Shown here piece after piece: positions 52,022 to 60,543 of a stretch of 64,000 nt of DNA; the first letter of the stretch is position 1; each line of letters begins with the position of its first letter. Position numbers and translations under genes: made by a program. The notes beneath the pieces are model-generated. The model had not been told where the DNA came from. It saw only the letters and a list, made by a program, of their open reading frames with translations, and searched no databases. This DNA is from JAIQFL01 sp035295745 (GTDB lineage Bacteria; Acidobacteriota; Terriglobia; Bryobacterales; Bryobacteraceae), in contig DATGIL010000038.1 of assembly GCA_035295745.1 (NCBI GenBank), positions 62,001 through 126,000 on the forward strand, given 5' to 3'.

Positions 52022-52585
52022 CTATGTCCGATGAAGATTGGCCCAGGTGCGTCGCCAGCAAAGCGCCACGATGCCATTTCTCAGTAGCCCCTGAAAAGTC
52101 GCGGTCCCCGTGCCCGCCGATTCGGGATCGTGAACAAGAAAAGTCACGCCGGTCGTGTCGACGTGGGAACCGTACACGATGATCAGGTGGCCCGTCGCAT
52201 CGGTCCCACCGCAAGCACCAATGCCGATCTCGACCGGTCGGCCCTCCACCAGTTCCTGCTGAAGGGCGCTCTGCTCCAGCGGTCCTTGTGGTGGGTCGCC
52301 CGTGATCCCCAGCAGGCCGTAAACTCTCAATACGTCCGCCTCGCTACAGGCGAAATTGCACACGACGAGGTCGGGGCAAACTAGCCCCACCCGGGAAGAT
52401 TCGACGACACTTCTCAAAGTAGCCGGCTTCTGGAAAAATTGAGCCACCATAGTTGCGCACGCCGCCCAACACAACAAATTAAAGTCAGCCTGCGAAACGT
52501 AAGGCACGTCCAGCTTGACCTCGTCAACCGGCGGGGGTGGCGTCGCCGGTACCGGAATATCGTTCGGAGCCTGTGCGAGAGCCAT
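52022..52585 (-). CDS. Papain-like cysteine protease (C39/C70-like)
   Basis: 187 residues. Catalytic Cys39 in FNLLCWAACATMVAQFF, His133 in TGHLIIVYG and Asp153 in VHDPESAGTG give a complete papain-type triad in the usual order and spacing. The proline-rich N-terminus (PVPATPPPPVDEVKLDVPYVSQ) is a possible flexible lead or prosegment; there is no signal peptide. Several extra cysteines (70, 76, 80, 125) are present. The start has GAGGAG at good distance. It sits 12 nt after the unknown 282-residue gene and downstream of the CHAT gene, so two different cysteine proteases share one operon. Confidence 0.85.
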   Translation of the reverse strand: MALAQAPNDIPVPATPPPPVDEVKLDVPYVSQADFNLLCWAACATMVAQFFQKPATLRSVVESSRVGLVCPDLVVCNFACSEADVLRVYGLLGITGDPPQGPLEQSALQQELVEGRPVEIGIGACGGTDATGHLIIVYGSHVDTTGVTFLVHDPESAGTGTATFQGLLRNGIVALCWRRTWANLHRT

Positions 52586-52597
52586 CCTACACGCTCC

Positions 52598-53446
52598 TCA
52601 ACGGTTGTCCACGGCGATCTGGATTGACCGGCAGTCGCTGTCAGCGCCGCCGAAAAGTGCGGGATCGCCACCCGGATTCGCTTCGGACTGCACCAACTCG
52701 TCCAGGTCCAAAAGTTGCACACTAGGAAGACCCGGAAGTCCTGTATCGTTTGGAATGGCAGCGGCCTGCGCCAGGACAAACGGACGCAATTGTCCAAGCT
52801 GCAGGTCGAGACCGGCAAGCACCCCGGAAAGCTGTGCCCAGGCATCTCGAAAGTGGACGGTGGCCTGGAAGATACGGTCGGGACTTGTGCGGTCGGGCAG
52901 ATCTTTTACACCCTCCGCGAACACATGCAAGTTCAGGGCTTGCCCGGTGGGATCGAGAACGCGGCTGAAATCAAGAGAGGTATTGCCGAATCGAATTTCA
53001 ACATCGTCGGGACTGTCGGCTTCATAGACGAATACCACCGGTCCGCCCAACGCCCGAACGCTGAGATTCGATCCATGCAGTCCGGCAAAAGGAAAGGCCG
53101 CGGGTCCCGCTCCTACGGCCACCGGTTCCGGATTCTGATGCGCTCGGAAAGTGAAGATTCCGGAAGGATACACCGGCAGATGTATAACGCAAAACAGGTT
53201 CACCAGATTGGACTGCGCAAACCCCTTAACGGTCGGAATCTGTTCGCTCGGAAAATCGGGGTTCGGACGTGAGCCCTCGATTCCGGTGAGACCCTGGATC
53301 GTAATCTCCCCTTTAGGCATCGGCTGGAATTGCATCCAGCCTCCCAGGAGGTATTCGTGCGGGGCAAAGAACGGGACGAGAACATCAATGCCGGTCTTGT
53401 TCATGACGTAAGCGAATACCCCGTGAAAAACAACATGCACTCTCAT
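52598..53446 (-). CDS. Unknown 282-residue protein in the CHAT operon
   Basis: Starts MRVHVVFHGVFAYVMNKTGIDVLVPFF, with GAGGAG 8 nt upstream. Predicted beta-rich from the alternating hydrophobic pattern; no signal peptide or membrane helix. Notable stretches are HEYLLGGWMQFQ, LVNLFCVIHLPVYPSGIFTF and a C-terminal acidic QLLDLDELVQSEANPGGDPALFGG. I do not recognise the family. It is 22 nt after the CHAT gene and precedes the papain-like protease, so it is a candidate substrate or partner of one of the two proteases. Confidence 0.75.
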   Translation of the reverse strand: MRVHVVFHGVFAYVMNKTGIDVLVPFFAPHEYLLGGWMQFQPMPKGEITIQGLTGIEGSRPNPDFPSEQIPTVKGFAQSNLVNLFCVIHLPVYPSGIFTFRAHQNPEPVAVGAGPAAFPFAGLHGSNLSVRALGGPVVFVYEADSPDDVEIRFGNTSLDFSRVLDPTGQALNLHVFAEGVKDLPDRTSPDRIFQATVHFRDAWAQLSGVLAGLDLQLGQLRPFVLAQAAAIPNDTGLPGLPSVQLLDLDELVQSEANPGGDPALFGGADSDCRSIQIAVDNR

Positions 53447-53468
53447 TGTGTTTTCTCCTCAATCGAAC

Positions 53469-56400
53469 TTATTCACCGAACATGCTAAACGAAGCCCAGT
53501 AGTGGGGATGGCCCAGTCCCGGCAATCCACGAAGCTCGGCCATCGCATCCTGCAACGCCACTGCGGCGTCCCCTGTGCCCTTCACACCCTGATAAAAACG
53601 GCGCATCAACTGATACGTCGCCGCTGAGTCGACCTTCCAGCGGCTCGCAACCACATCCCGAACTCCCCCACGCAATAATCCGTTCACCAGACTGTTCGGG
53701 TTGACTGGACCGCGTCGTTCGCCCACTCCTGTCGAACACGCCGACAATACTGCCAGCCTGCAATGCGAAAGCGAACGACTTGCAATCTCGGAAGTCGTCA
53801 GCAGGGCGCCGCTTTCCCTTTCACTCGATCCAGCCAGGAGCAGCGCGCCGTCATCGGAATTGGCCAATGCATGACCGGAGAAATGGATGATCTCGGCGTC
53901 ACCCACTGCCGCGAGCACCGCGCGCAAAGTTCCGTCCCGACCGGTCAAGATGGTCGAATTCCGAAACAAACCGGCCACCATCTCGCCCTCCCGCCGCGCA
54001 TCCGGCAGCGGCGGAAACTGTCGCGCCAGTTCGCCGGTGATCGACGGAGCAGCCACGATCAGAGCTCTGGAACCAGCCGCTATGCCGCCCAGTTTCCGCA
54101 GACGGGTCCAGCGCCGCAGCCCGGACGAATACACAACCGCGTGGGCTTGGCCCAGATAACCACCTGAAGCGTCGACCAGCGCTTCGAAAGGAATACCGCC
54201 AAGCTCTCCATCCACCTCGATCAGCAGCTTGCGGCCGTCCCGAATACGTGCCCATGCCGGCGCCTCTTTGGCCGCATCGAAAAGCGCACGGTGCAACTCG
54301 CGGCCCGTTCGACGGACTTCCGGCTCGGGAACCGATTCGTCGGAACACTCTCGCGCAAAACGCCTGCACAGTTCGGAGATGCGCGCCGGGGGTTGAGGCA
54401 CCCACACGAAATCCGCACCGCGTTCGTCACCCACCCAGTAGCCCAAGTGATCCGTCAACCAGACAAAACTCAGGAGCGTTGCGGAACCCAGCTCATTCAG
54501 GCTTGGCCCGGTTTCCTCCTCTCTTCTTCCTGGCTCCAGTGTCCGGTCCAAATACCGCTCCCAAAGCGCGAGTCCCTTCCGGATGCCTTCAGGCTGGGCC
54601 AGAGTCTGTTCCACCAGGGGCCGGAACACCGAGGCGGACTGATTGCGCCACCGGATTCTGTCTTCCTCCTTCAACAGACTCGATAAGGCTCCCTCCGTTT
54701 CCGCTGCCGCCAGAGTCAGGCAGCGATACTGCTCCGCATGATCGCCTCCCAGTGCCGCAGCCCGGGCGCGTAATAGGTAGTAATTAGTGCGCTCGTGAGG
54801 TTGTTCGCTCTTCGGTAGCATCGCGCCAAATCGCGCCAGCGTCTGCAATGCGGACGCGGGACGGCCCTGCCGCAGGTCGGCCTCCACCATCGCGCGTTCC
54901 AGGCCCCACAGGTGACGGTACCGCACCTCATCTTCCGGGAGCGCCTCCAGTGCCTTCCTGCCGCGCTCCAGGGCGGAGCCCGCCGCTTCCCAATCCTCCA
55001 GTTGAGCCGCCAGGAGACCCTCCCGGATATACCCTTCGGCAGCCTGAATCGGCCCCGGGAGTCCTCCGGCAAAGCGCGAGGCCTCCTGCGCCAGGGCTAG
55101 AGAAAACTCTCGCTGCCCAAGTCTTTCAGCAGTCAGGCTGCAGTTGTAGTACAGCGAGTGCCCGCGTACCGCGCCGAACTTTCCCATCCAGAAGCGGTTG
55201 ATTCCTTCCCAGCAATCCTCCCAAGCCGCAGTTGAGTTCCCTGAGGTGACGTGATGATTGGACAGGACTGTCAGCACCCGTAAATTCAACGCTGGGTAGT
55301 GAGCCGCCTGGGCAGTCAGCATGGCCCGCTTCAAGTTGGCCTCCGCCTCTGGAAGAAAATCGCTGCGCCCCAGGCATCCCGACATTTCGATGCCGTACCG
55401 CACGAGCAGCAGTGCGTAGTGACGTTTCTCGAACTCCGGTTCCAATTCCTGGCCTGCCGCCAGGCATGCCTTCACCACCAGCGACCGATTCACCGCGTAC
55501 AAGTTCTCCACCATCGCAGCCAGCCAGCCGGCATCATTGCCGGCGCGCCGGAAACTGCGGATCGCCACTTCGGCTTGCCGCACCGCTTCACTGCGTTGGT
55601 CGGAGGCATTCAGGCGCGATGCCTGGGCCAGCGCCATCATCCCCGCACTCCAGTCCGCGTCGTGCACGCCACGAATCAGGTCATCTAGCCATGGATCACC
55701 GTGCTCGCGGATCGCGATTCCTGCGACGTCTTTCAATGTTTCGTAGTCTGCGGGCGTGTCCCCGTGCCATCTCCGAATTACGGCTTCGATTACTCTTTCC
55801 AGAGGTTCGTCCCTATACTGACCAGAACGATACCCACTCAGGAAATCCTTCGCCTCCGGAATAGGCTCTTCGCGAAAGTTCAGCCTGCCACGCAGCGCCT
55901 CCCTGCGCCGCAACGCCACCTCCTTCCACTCCTTGGAGACATCATTCGTCAGACACCACTCCCAATCCTCAATGGCCTTTCCGTAAAGCAACATGTGTTC
56001 GTCAAGCACAGCCCGGTTGTAGAGAGCCAATGTGCGCAAAGACGGTGTCGAGCGGCTCAGTTGGCTGAGGAGGTCGTATGCCAACCCGAAAAGTTCGCCC
56101 CGCCTTTCAGAGATTGCCTCCTCTGCGTAACCGATAGCCTGGTAGAGCTGTAACAGAGGAGTATCCGGCCACTGATCGGAGGCGCGCTCGAGCGTTCGCG
56201 TCGCAGATTCGCGGTCCCCCGAGATGAGGTCCAGCGCGACATCTGCCTCAATCCACTTGAGGTCAGCCGCTCCAGCCGCGAGATGCCGCTGCGCAGTCCG
56301 CTGAAGGCGGCCAAGTTCAAGCCCGGCTTCCCTGGAGGGCATTCCCGGCCTTCCAAAACTGCTTACTGGCAAGGTCCCCGGCAAACGGAATTCCTGCGTT

Positions 56401-56474
56401 CCCGCTATGCGGTACGCCTTCCCAATCACCCGCAGCGGCTGGTCGGACCACGTGACATACGCGATCGCGCCCAC
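53469..56474 (-). CDS. CHAT-domain caspase-like protease with long helical-repeat region
   Basis: 1001 residues from GTG 56474. Residues about 60-640 are TPR-like helical repeats (YNRAVLDEHMLLYGKAIEDWE, YIREGLLAAQLEDWEAAGSALERGRKAL). The CHAT domain occupies about 690-1001, with the His/Cys dyad His868 (IIHFSGHALANSDDG) and Cys913 (LAVLSACSTGVGE), and the C-terminal HPHYWASFSMFGE typical of the family. CHAT proteases are separase/caspase relatives known to cleave partner proteins in bacterial immunity and signalling. The reading frame continues 17 codons upstream of the GTG and completes a membrane anchor (APLIFVTVLILLGVGAIAYV), so the true start may be a non-ATG codon near 56525. Confidence 0.88.
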   Translation of the reverse strand: MGAIAYVTWSDQPLRVIGKAYRIAGTQEFRLPGTLPVSSFGRPGMPSREAGLELGRLQRTAQRHLAAGAADLKWIEADVALDLISGDRESATRTLERASDQWPDTPLLQLYQAIGYAEEAISERRGELFGLAYDLLSQLSRSTPSLRTLALYNRAVLDEHMLLYGKAIEDWEWCLTNDVSKEWKEVALRRREALRGRLNFREEPIPEAKDFLSGYRSGQYRDEPLERVIEAVIRRWHGDTPADYETLKDVAGIAIREHGDPWLDDLIRGVHDADWSAGMMALAQASRLNASDQRSEAVRQAEVAIRSFRRAGNDAGWLAAMVENLYAVNRSLVVKACLAAGQELEPEFEKRHYALLLVRYGIEMSGCLGRSDFLPEAEANLKRAMLTAQAAHYPALNLRVLTVLSNHHVTSGNSTAAWEDCWEGINRFWMGKFGAVRGHSLYYNCSLTAERLGQREFSLALAQEASRFAGGLPGPIQAAEGYIREGLLAAQLEDWEAAGSALERGRKALEALPEDEVRYRHLWGLERAMVEADLRQGRPASALQTLARFGAMLPKSEQPHERTNYYLLRARAAALGGDHAEQYRCLTLAAAETEGALSSLLKEEDRIRWRNQSASVFRPLVEQTLAQPEGIRKGLALWERYLDRTLEPGRREEETGPSLNELGSATLLSFVWLTDHLGYWVGDERGADFVWVPQPPARISELCRRFARECSDESVPEPEVRRTGRELHRALFDAAKEAPAWARIRDGRKLLIEVDGELGGIPFEALVDASGGYLGQAHAVVYSSGLRRWTRLRKLGGIAAGSRALIVAAPSITGELARQFPPLPDARREGEMVAGLFRNSTILTGRDGTLRAVLAAVGDAEIIHFSGHALANSDDGALLLAGSSERESGALLTTSEIASRSLSHCRLAVLSACSTGVGERRGPVNPNSLVNGLLRGGVRDVVASRWKVDSAATYQLMRRFYQGVKGTGDAAVALQDAMAELRGLPGLGHPHYWASFSMFGE

Positions 56475-56531
56475 ACCGAGCAGGATTAGGACCGTAACAA
56501 AAATTAGGGGGGCCTTTGTGCGCAGGAATAC

Positions 56532-56560
56532 AAGATAGCGAAAACATCAGAGCGCCGCAA
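56532..56560 (-). promoter_or_regulatory. Putative promoter of the CHAT operon
   Basis: Minus strand TTGCGG (56560-56555) and TATCTT (56537-56532) spaced by exactly 17 bp. The -10 ends 6 nt before a CTG codon (56525) in frame with the CHAT gene. Confidence 0.45.
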
Positions 56561-57132
56561 CCAACGGAAAGTCAGACTAACAGCTGCAGAAAAAGGGAAA
56601 TTGAATCGCCGCCGATAAACGCCGACTAACCTAGTTTTCAGCACCCCGCTGAAGAAAAGCCAGACCAGAAGCGGAATTGTGTGAGTCACAGCCTGTCACC
56701 ATTTTTTCTATCCTTCCCAACTACCTGAAATCAAATCGTGAATCATCACCTCCCCGCGTCTCGCTTCCCTCGTTCCGTCCTGACCGCGTGCTAACGTAAT
56801 CCCCGTAGTAGGCTTCCGCTCCACCGCGGACGCCGCAACCAGCTTTTATCCTGGCCAGGATACGTTGCATTTCAGGTGGAATCTGAGTCCCCCAGCGAGA
56901 GCGGTGGGGGCCTTGGGTTCGAACCCATCGCACCCTTGCAGTTGAGAGATGCAGGGTGAATCAGAACGGCCGAAAACGGCCTAAAACTCATCTGGAGCGG
57001 CCGGCACAAGGACCGATATCCTCTGGGGCGAGGATATCCTTCCGAGCGGCCGGCCGCCCGCAACGTTCCCGCGTTTCACTCCACCTCGCAGCCGTAGTGT
57101 CTCTGCCAAACCGCAATCCCCCCGCTATGCGA
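56561..57132. other. Intergenic region between CHAT operon and sortilin-like gene
   Basis: About 570 bp without a convincing gene. It contains a palindrome TGGGTTCGAACCCA (about 56914-56927), a stem CCCCCA/TGGGGG just before it, and hairpin GGCCG/CGGCC with AAAA loop near 56970. These give a tRNA-like look that does not fold as a tRNA. Its role is unknown. Confidence 0.4.
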
Positions 57133-57138
57133 TATACT
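57133..57138 (+). promoter_or_regulatory. -10-like element (TATACT) before the sortilin-like gene
   Basis: TATACT ends 9 nt before ATG 57148; no Shine-Dalgarno. Confidence 0.4.
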
Positions 57139-57147
57139 CTGCGTACT

Positions 57148-60100
57148 ATGAGGCTAGTTCCGATCCTTTTGTGTCTTTCTCTGCCCATCCTCGCCCAGGA
57201 CGAACCCGCACCCGGCGGACGCCGCGGCGGGGGCGCCAACGACGAGCCAATCAATGCCAACACCTTCTCGAGCCTGCGCGTGCGCAACATCGGTCCGGCC
57301 TTCATCTCCGGCCGCGTCTCCCAGTTCGCCGTCTTCCCAGACGATTCCAACCACTACCTCGTCGTCGAAGCCTCCGGCGGCATCTGGCTCACGCACAACG
57401 ACGGCACCACCTGGACCCCGGTCTTCGATAATTACGGCTCCTACTCCATCGGCGCCGTCACCATCGACCCCAAAAATCCCTCCATCGTCTGGGCCGGCAC
57501 CGGCGAGAACAACAACCAGCGCAGTGTCTCCTATGGCGACGGCATCTACAAGAGCGAAGATGGCGGACACACGTGGCGGAACGTCGGCCTCAAACTCACC
57601 GAACACATCGCCCGCATCATCGTCGATCCGCGCGATTCCAACGTGGTCTACGTAGCGGCCCCAGGCCCTCTCTGGAAGGGCGGCGGCGAGCGCGGTCTCT
57701 ACAAGACCACCGACGGCGGCAAGACTTGGTCCGGCAGCCTCGTCAAGGTCGGCGAATACACCGGCTGTTCCGACCTGATCATGGACCCCAAGAACCCCGA
57801 TATCCTGATCGCTGCCACCCATCAGCGCCAGCGCAAATATTTCGGTATGATCCACGGCGGCCCCGAGAGCGGCCTCTGGCGCTCCATCGACGCCGGTAAA
57901 ACGTGGACCAAAATCGGCGGCGGCATCCCGAATGGCGACCTCGGCCGCATCGGCCTCAACTACGCTCCCTCCAATCCCAGCATGATCTACGCCATGATCG
58001 AAGCGCCCGAGGGTCGAGGCGGTCTCTTCCGCTCCACCGATAACGGCATCACCTGGGAGCGCCGCAACGCCACCGATTCGCAAGGCCAATACTACGCCAA
58101 GGTGCAAGTCGATCCCGCTAACGCCGATCGCGTTTACGTAATGAACCTCAATATCTCGGTCTCTGACGATGGCGGCCGCACCCTGTCGCCGCTCCCCACC
58201 CGCAACAAGCACGTCGACAATCACGAGATCTGGGTCGATCCCAAAAACAACAATCACTACCTGGTGGGCTGCGACGGCGGTGTCTACGAGAGCTTCGATC
58301 GCGCCGCGACCTGGATCTTCAAGTCCAACCTCCCCACCGCCCAGTTGTACGACATCGCGGTCAGTGAAGACGCGCCCTTCTATCACGTCTACGGAGGCAC
58401 CCAGGACAACAATAGCTTTGGCTGCGCCGTTCGCACCAAGAACACCTCCCTCTTCAACAGTGACTGCTTCGTCACCAATGGCGGCGACGGCTTCTACTCA
58501 CGCGTCGATCCCAAGGACCCCAACACCATCTACGCCAACATGCAAAACGGCGGCATGGTTCGTTTCGACAAACGCACCGGCGAGCGCGTCTCCATCCAGC
58601 CGCAGCCTGCCAAGGGCGACCCGGCCATGCGTTGGAACTGGGACACTCCCCTCATCATCAGCCCGCACTCCAACACCCGCCTCTATTTTGGGGCGCAGCG
58701 CCTCTATCGCAGCGACGATCGCGGCGACAGTTGGCGAGCCATCAGCCCCGACCTCTCCCGAAATCTCGACCGCAACAAGATCCCGCTCATGGGCAAAGTC
58801 TGGCCCATCGACGCCATTCAGAAAAATGTCTCCACGGCGCTGTACGACAACATCTCGGCCATCGCCGAATCGCCCAAGCAGGAAGGGCTCATCTACGTCG
58901 GCACCGATGATGGCCTCGTGCAGGTCACCGAGGATGGCGGCAAGAACTGGCGCAAAGTCGATCAACCGGCCGGCGTCCCCGCCGATGCCTACGTGCAGCG
59001 CGTCACCGCTTCGCAGCACGACGCCGGCACCGTTTACGTGGCCTACGAGAATCACCAGAATGGCGACTTCAAACCCTACCTCCTGAAGAGCACCGACAAG
59101 GGGAAGACGTGGGTGAACGTCGCGGGGAATCTGCCCGAACGAGGCGGCGTATACGCGATCGCCGAGGACCACATCGACAAGAACCTGCTCTTCGCCGGTA
59201 CCGAATTCGGCCTCTACTTCACCAAGATCGGCGGCGAAAAGTGGATCAAACTTAATGTCGGGCTGCCGACCGTCATGATGCGCGATCTCGCCATCCAGAA
59301 GCAGACCGACGATCTGGTAATCGGCACCTTCGGCCGCAGCATCTACGTACTTGACGATTACAGCCCGCTGCGCCTCGCCACCACCGAGATGCTGCAGAAA
59401 GACAGCACCATCTTCCCCGCCAAGAATGCCCTCTCGTATCTCCCCTATAGCCCAGGCGGCGATCTCGGCGCTAACTACTTCACCGCGCCCAATCCGCCCG
59501 TCGGTGCTGTGATCACTTTCAATCTGAAGGAAGGCATCCGCACCAAATTGCAAGAGCGCCAGCAGCGCGAGCGTGCCGCCATCCAACGCGGCGATCCTCC
59601 CGGCTACCCGACTCCAGAAGAACTCCGCGCCGAAGCTGAAGAGGAGGCCCCCGCCATCGTGGTCTCCATCAGCGATTCCACCGGCAAAGTCATTCGCCGT
59701 TTCGATGCTCCTGCCACGCGAGGCATTCATCGCGTCACCTGGGACCTTCGTACGCAAGGCGCGGCCCTCGCTCCTGCCATCCCGCTCGGCGGCGGTGGTG
59801 CGGGTGGTGGCGGAGGACGCGGCGGCGCGGGCGGCGGTGCCGGTGGCGGCGGAGGATTCGCTGGCGGGGGTGGTGGAGGAGCAGGCGGTGGCGGTGAAGA
59901 GGATCCCACGGCGAACTTCGGCGGCCGTGGCGGCGCCGGCGGAGCCCTGGCCGTTCCCGGCAAATACACCGTCGCGCTGGCGAATCGTCAGGGAGGTGTC
60001 ATCACTCCCCTGCCCGGCTCGCAGACCTTCGAAGTTGTTGCCGAAGGCGATACCACCCGCGAAGATCGCACCGCGCTCGCCGCTTTCCAGGAAAAACTCG

Positions 60101-60543
60101 CCAGCCTGCAAAAAGCCATGACCGCGACCCAGGAGGCCGCCACCGAAGCGCAGGCCCGCCTCAATTCCATCCGCCGCGCCATCGATGCGACGCCCAGCAT
60201 GCCGACCCGTCTTCGCGAAGAGACCCTGAAACTCGAAAAGACGCTCGACGACATCAACATGGCCCTCAACGGCGACCGCATCATGCGCTCGCACAATGAA
60301 GGTGTCCCTGCGTCCATCTCCGAGCACATGCAGTACGCTGCGTCGCCGACCCGCGGCACCACCGGACGTCCGACCAAAACTGCCGTGGAGCAGTATCAAA
60401 TCGCCTCCGACGAGCTCGCCCTGGAGATTCCGAAACTTCGCAAGCTGATCGAGGTCGACATCAAGGCCCTCGAGAAGCAACTCGATGCCGCAGGCGCTCC
60501 TCCCACTCCGGGCCGGCTGCCGGACTGGAAAGGCGGCAAGTAA
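57148..60543 (+). CDS. Secreted sortilin/VPS10-like beta-propeller protein with glycine-rich insert
   Basis: 1131 residues from ATG 57148 (MRLVPILLCLSLPILAQDEP, signal peptide). Residues about 30-745 form BNR/Asp-box propellers, with repeated motifs SEDGGHTW, TTDGGKTW, STDNGITW, SDDRGDSW, TEDGGKNW and STDKGKTW. A Gly-rich stretch of about 45 residues (nt 59785-59905) separates a beta domain (VVSISDSTGKVIRRFDAPATRGIHRVTWDLR) from a C-terminal helical region (about 970-1120, KMTATQEAATEAQARLNSIRR). Members are common in Acidobacteria as exported 'glycosyl hydrolase, BNR repeat' proteins of unknown substrate. Longer in-frame N-terminal starts lack a signal peptide. Confidence 0.88.
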   Translation: MRLVPILLCLSLPILAQDEPAPGGRRGGGANDEPINANTFSSLRVRNIGPAFISGRVSQFAVFPDDSNHYLVVEASGGIWLTHNDGTTWTPVFDNYGSYSIGAVTIDPKNPSIVWAGTGENNNQRSVSYGDGIYKSEDGGHTWRNVGLKLTEHIARIIVDPRDSNVVYVAAPGPLWKGGGERGLYKTTDGGKTWSGSLVKVGEYTGCSDLIMDPKNPDILIAATHQRQRKYFGMIHGGPESGLWRSIDAGKTWTKIGGGIPNGDLGRIGLNYAPSNPSMIYAMIEAPEGRGGLFRSTDNGITWERRNATDSQGQYYAKVQVDPANADRVYVMNLNISVSDDGGRTLSPLPTRNKHVDNHEIWVDPKNNNHYLVGCDGGVYESFDRAATWIFKSNLPTAQLYDIAVSEDAPFYHVYGGTQDNNSFGCAVRTKNTSLFNSDCFVTNGGDGFYSRVDPKDPNTIYANMQNGGMVRFDKRTGERVSIQPQPAKGDPAMRWNWDTPLIISPHSNTRLYFGAQRLYRSDDRGDSWRAISPDLSRNLDRNKIPLMGKVWPIDAIQKNVSTALYDNISAIAESPKQEGLIYVGTDDGLVQVTEDGGKNWRKVDQPAGVPADAYVQRVTASQHDAGTVYVAYENHQNGDFKPYLLKSTDKGKTWVNVAGNLPERGGVYAIAEDHIDKNLLFAGTEFGLYFTKIGGEKWIKLNVGLPTVMMRDLAIQKQTDDLVIGTFGRSIYVLDDYSPLRLATTEMLQKDSTIFPAKNALSYLPYSPGGDLGANYFTAPNPPVGAVITFNLKEGIRTKLQERQQRERAAIQRGDPPGYPTPEELRAEAEEEAPAIVVSISDSTGKVIRRFDAPATRGIHRVTWDLRTQGAALAPAIPLGGGGAGGGGGRGGAGGGAGGGGGFAGGGGGGAGGGGEEDPTANFGGRGGAGGALAVPGKYTVALANRQGGVITPLPGSQTFEVVAEGDTTREDRTALAAFQEKLASLQKAMTATQEAATEAQARLNSIRRAIDATPSMPTRLREETLKLEKTLDDINMALNGDRIMRSHNEGVPASISEHMQYAASPTRGTTGRPTKTAVEQYQIASDELALEIPKLRKLIEVDIKALEKQLDAAGAPPTPGRLPDWKGGK

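Noticed and set aside
52598..53446. Bacterial gasdermin as the partner of the CHAT protease
   Set aside because: No N-terminal lipidation-type cysteine context or C-terminal inhibitory helix pattern that I can recognise as gasdermin; size alone is not evidence.
56870..56945. tRNA-like 3' half (TGGGTTCGAACCCA preceded by a CCCCCA/TGGGGG stem)
   Set aside because: With a 7-nt T-loop the T-stem pairs only two bases, no D-arm or anticodon arm is found at the right distance on either strand, and no acceptor stem closes. Treated as an unexplained palindrome.
58498..60480. 660-residue open frame opposite the sortilin-like gene
   Set aside because: Frame is a mirror of the high-GC coding strand; product lacks any domain, starts without ribosome binding site and overlaps a well-supported gene completely.
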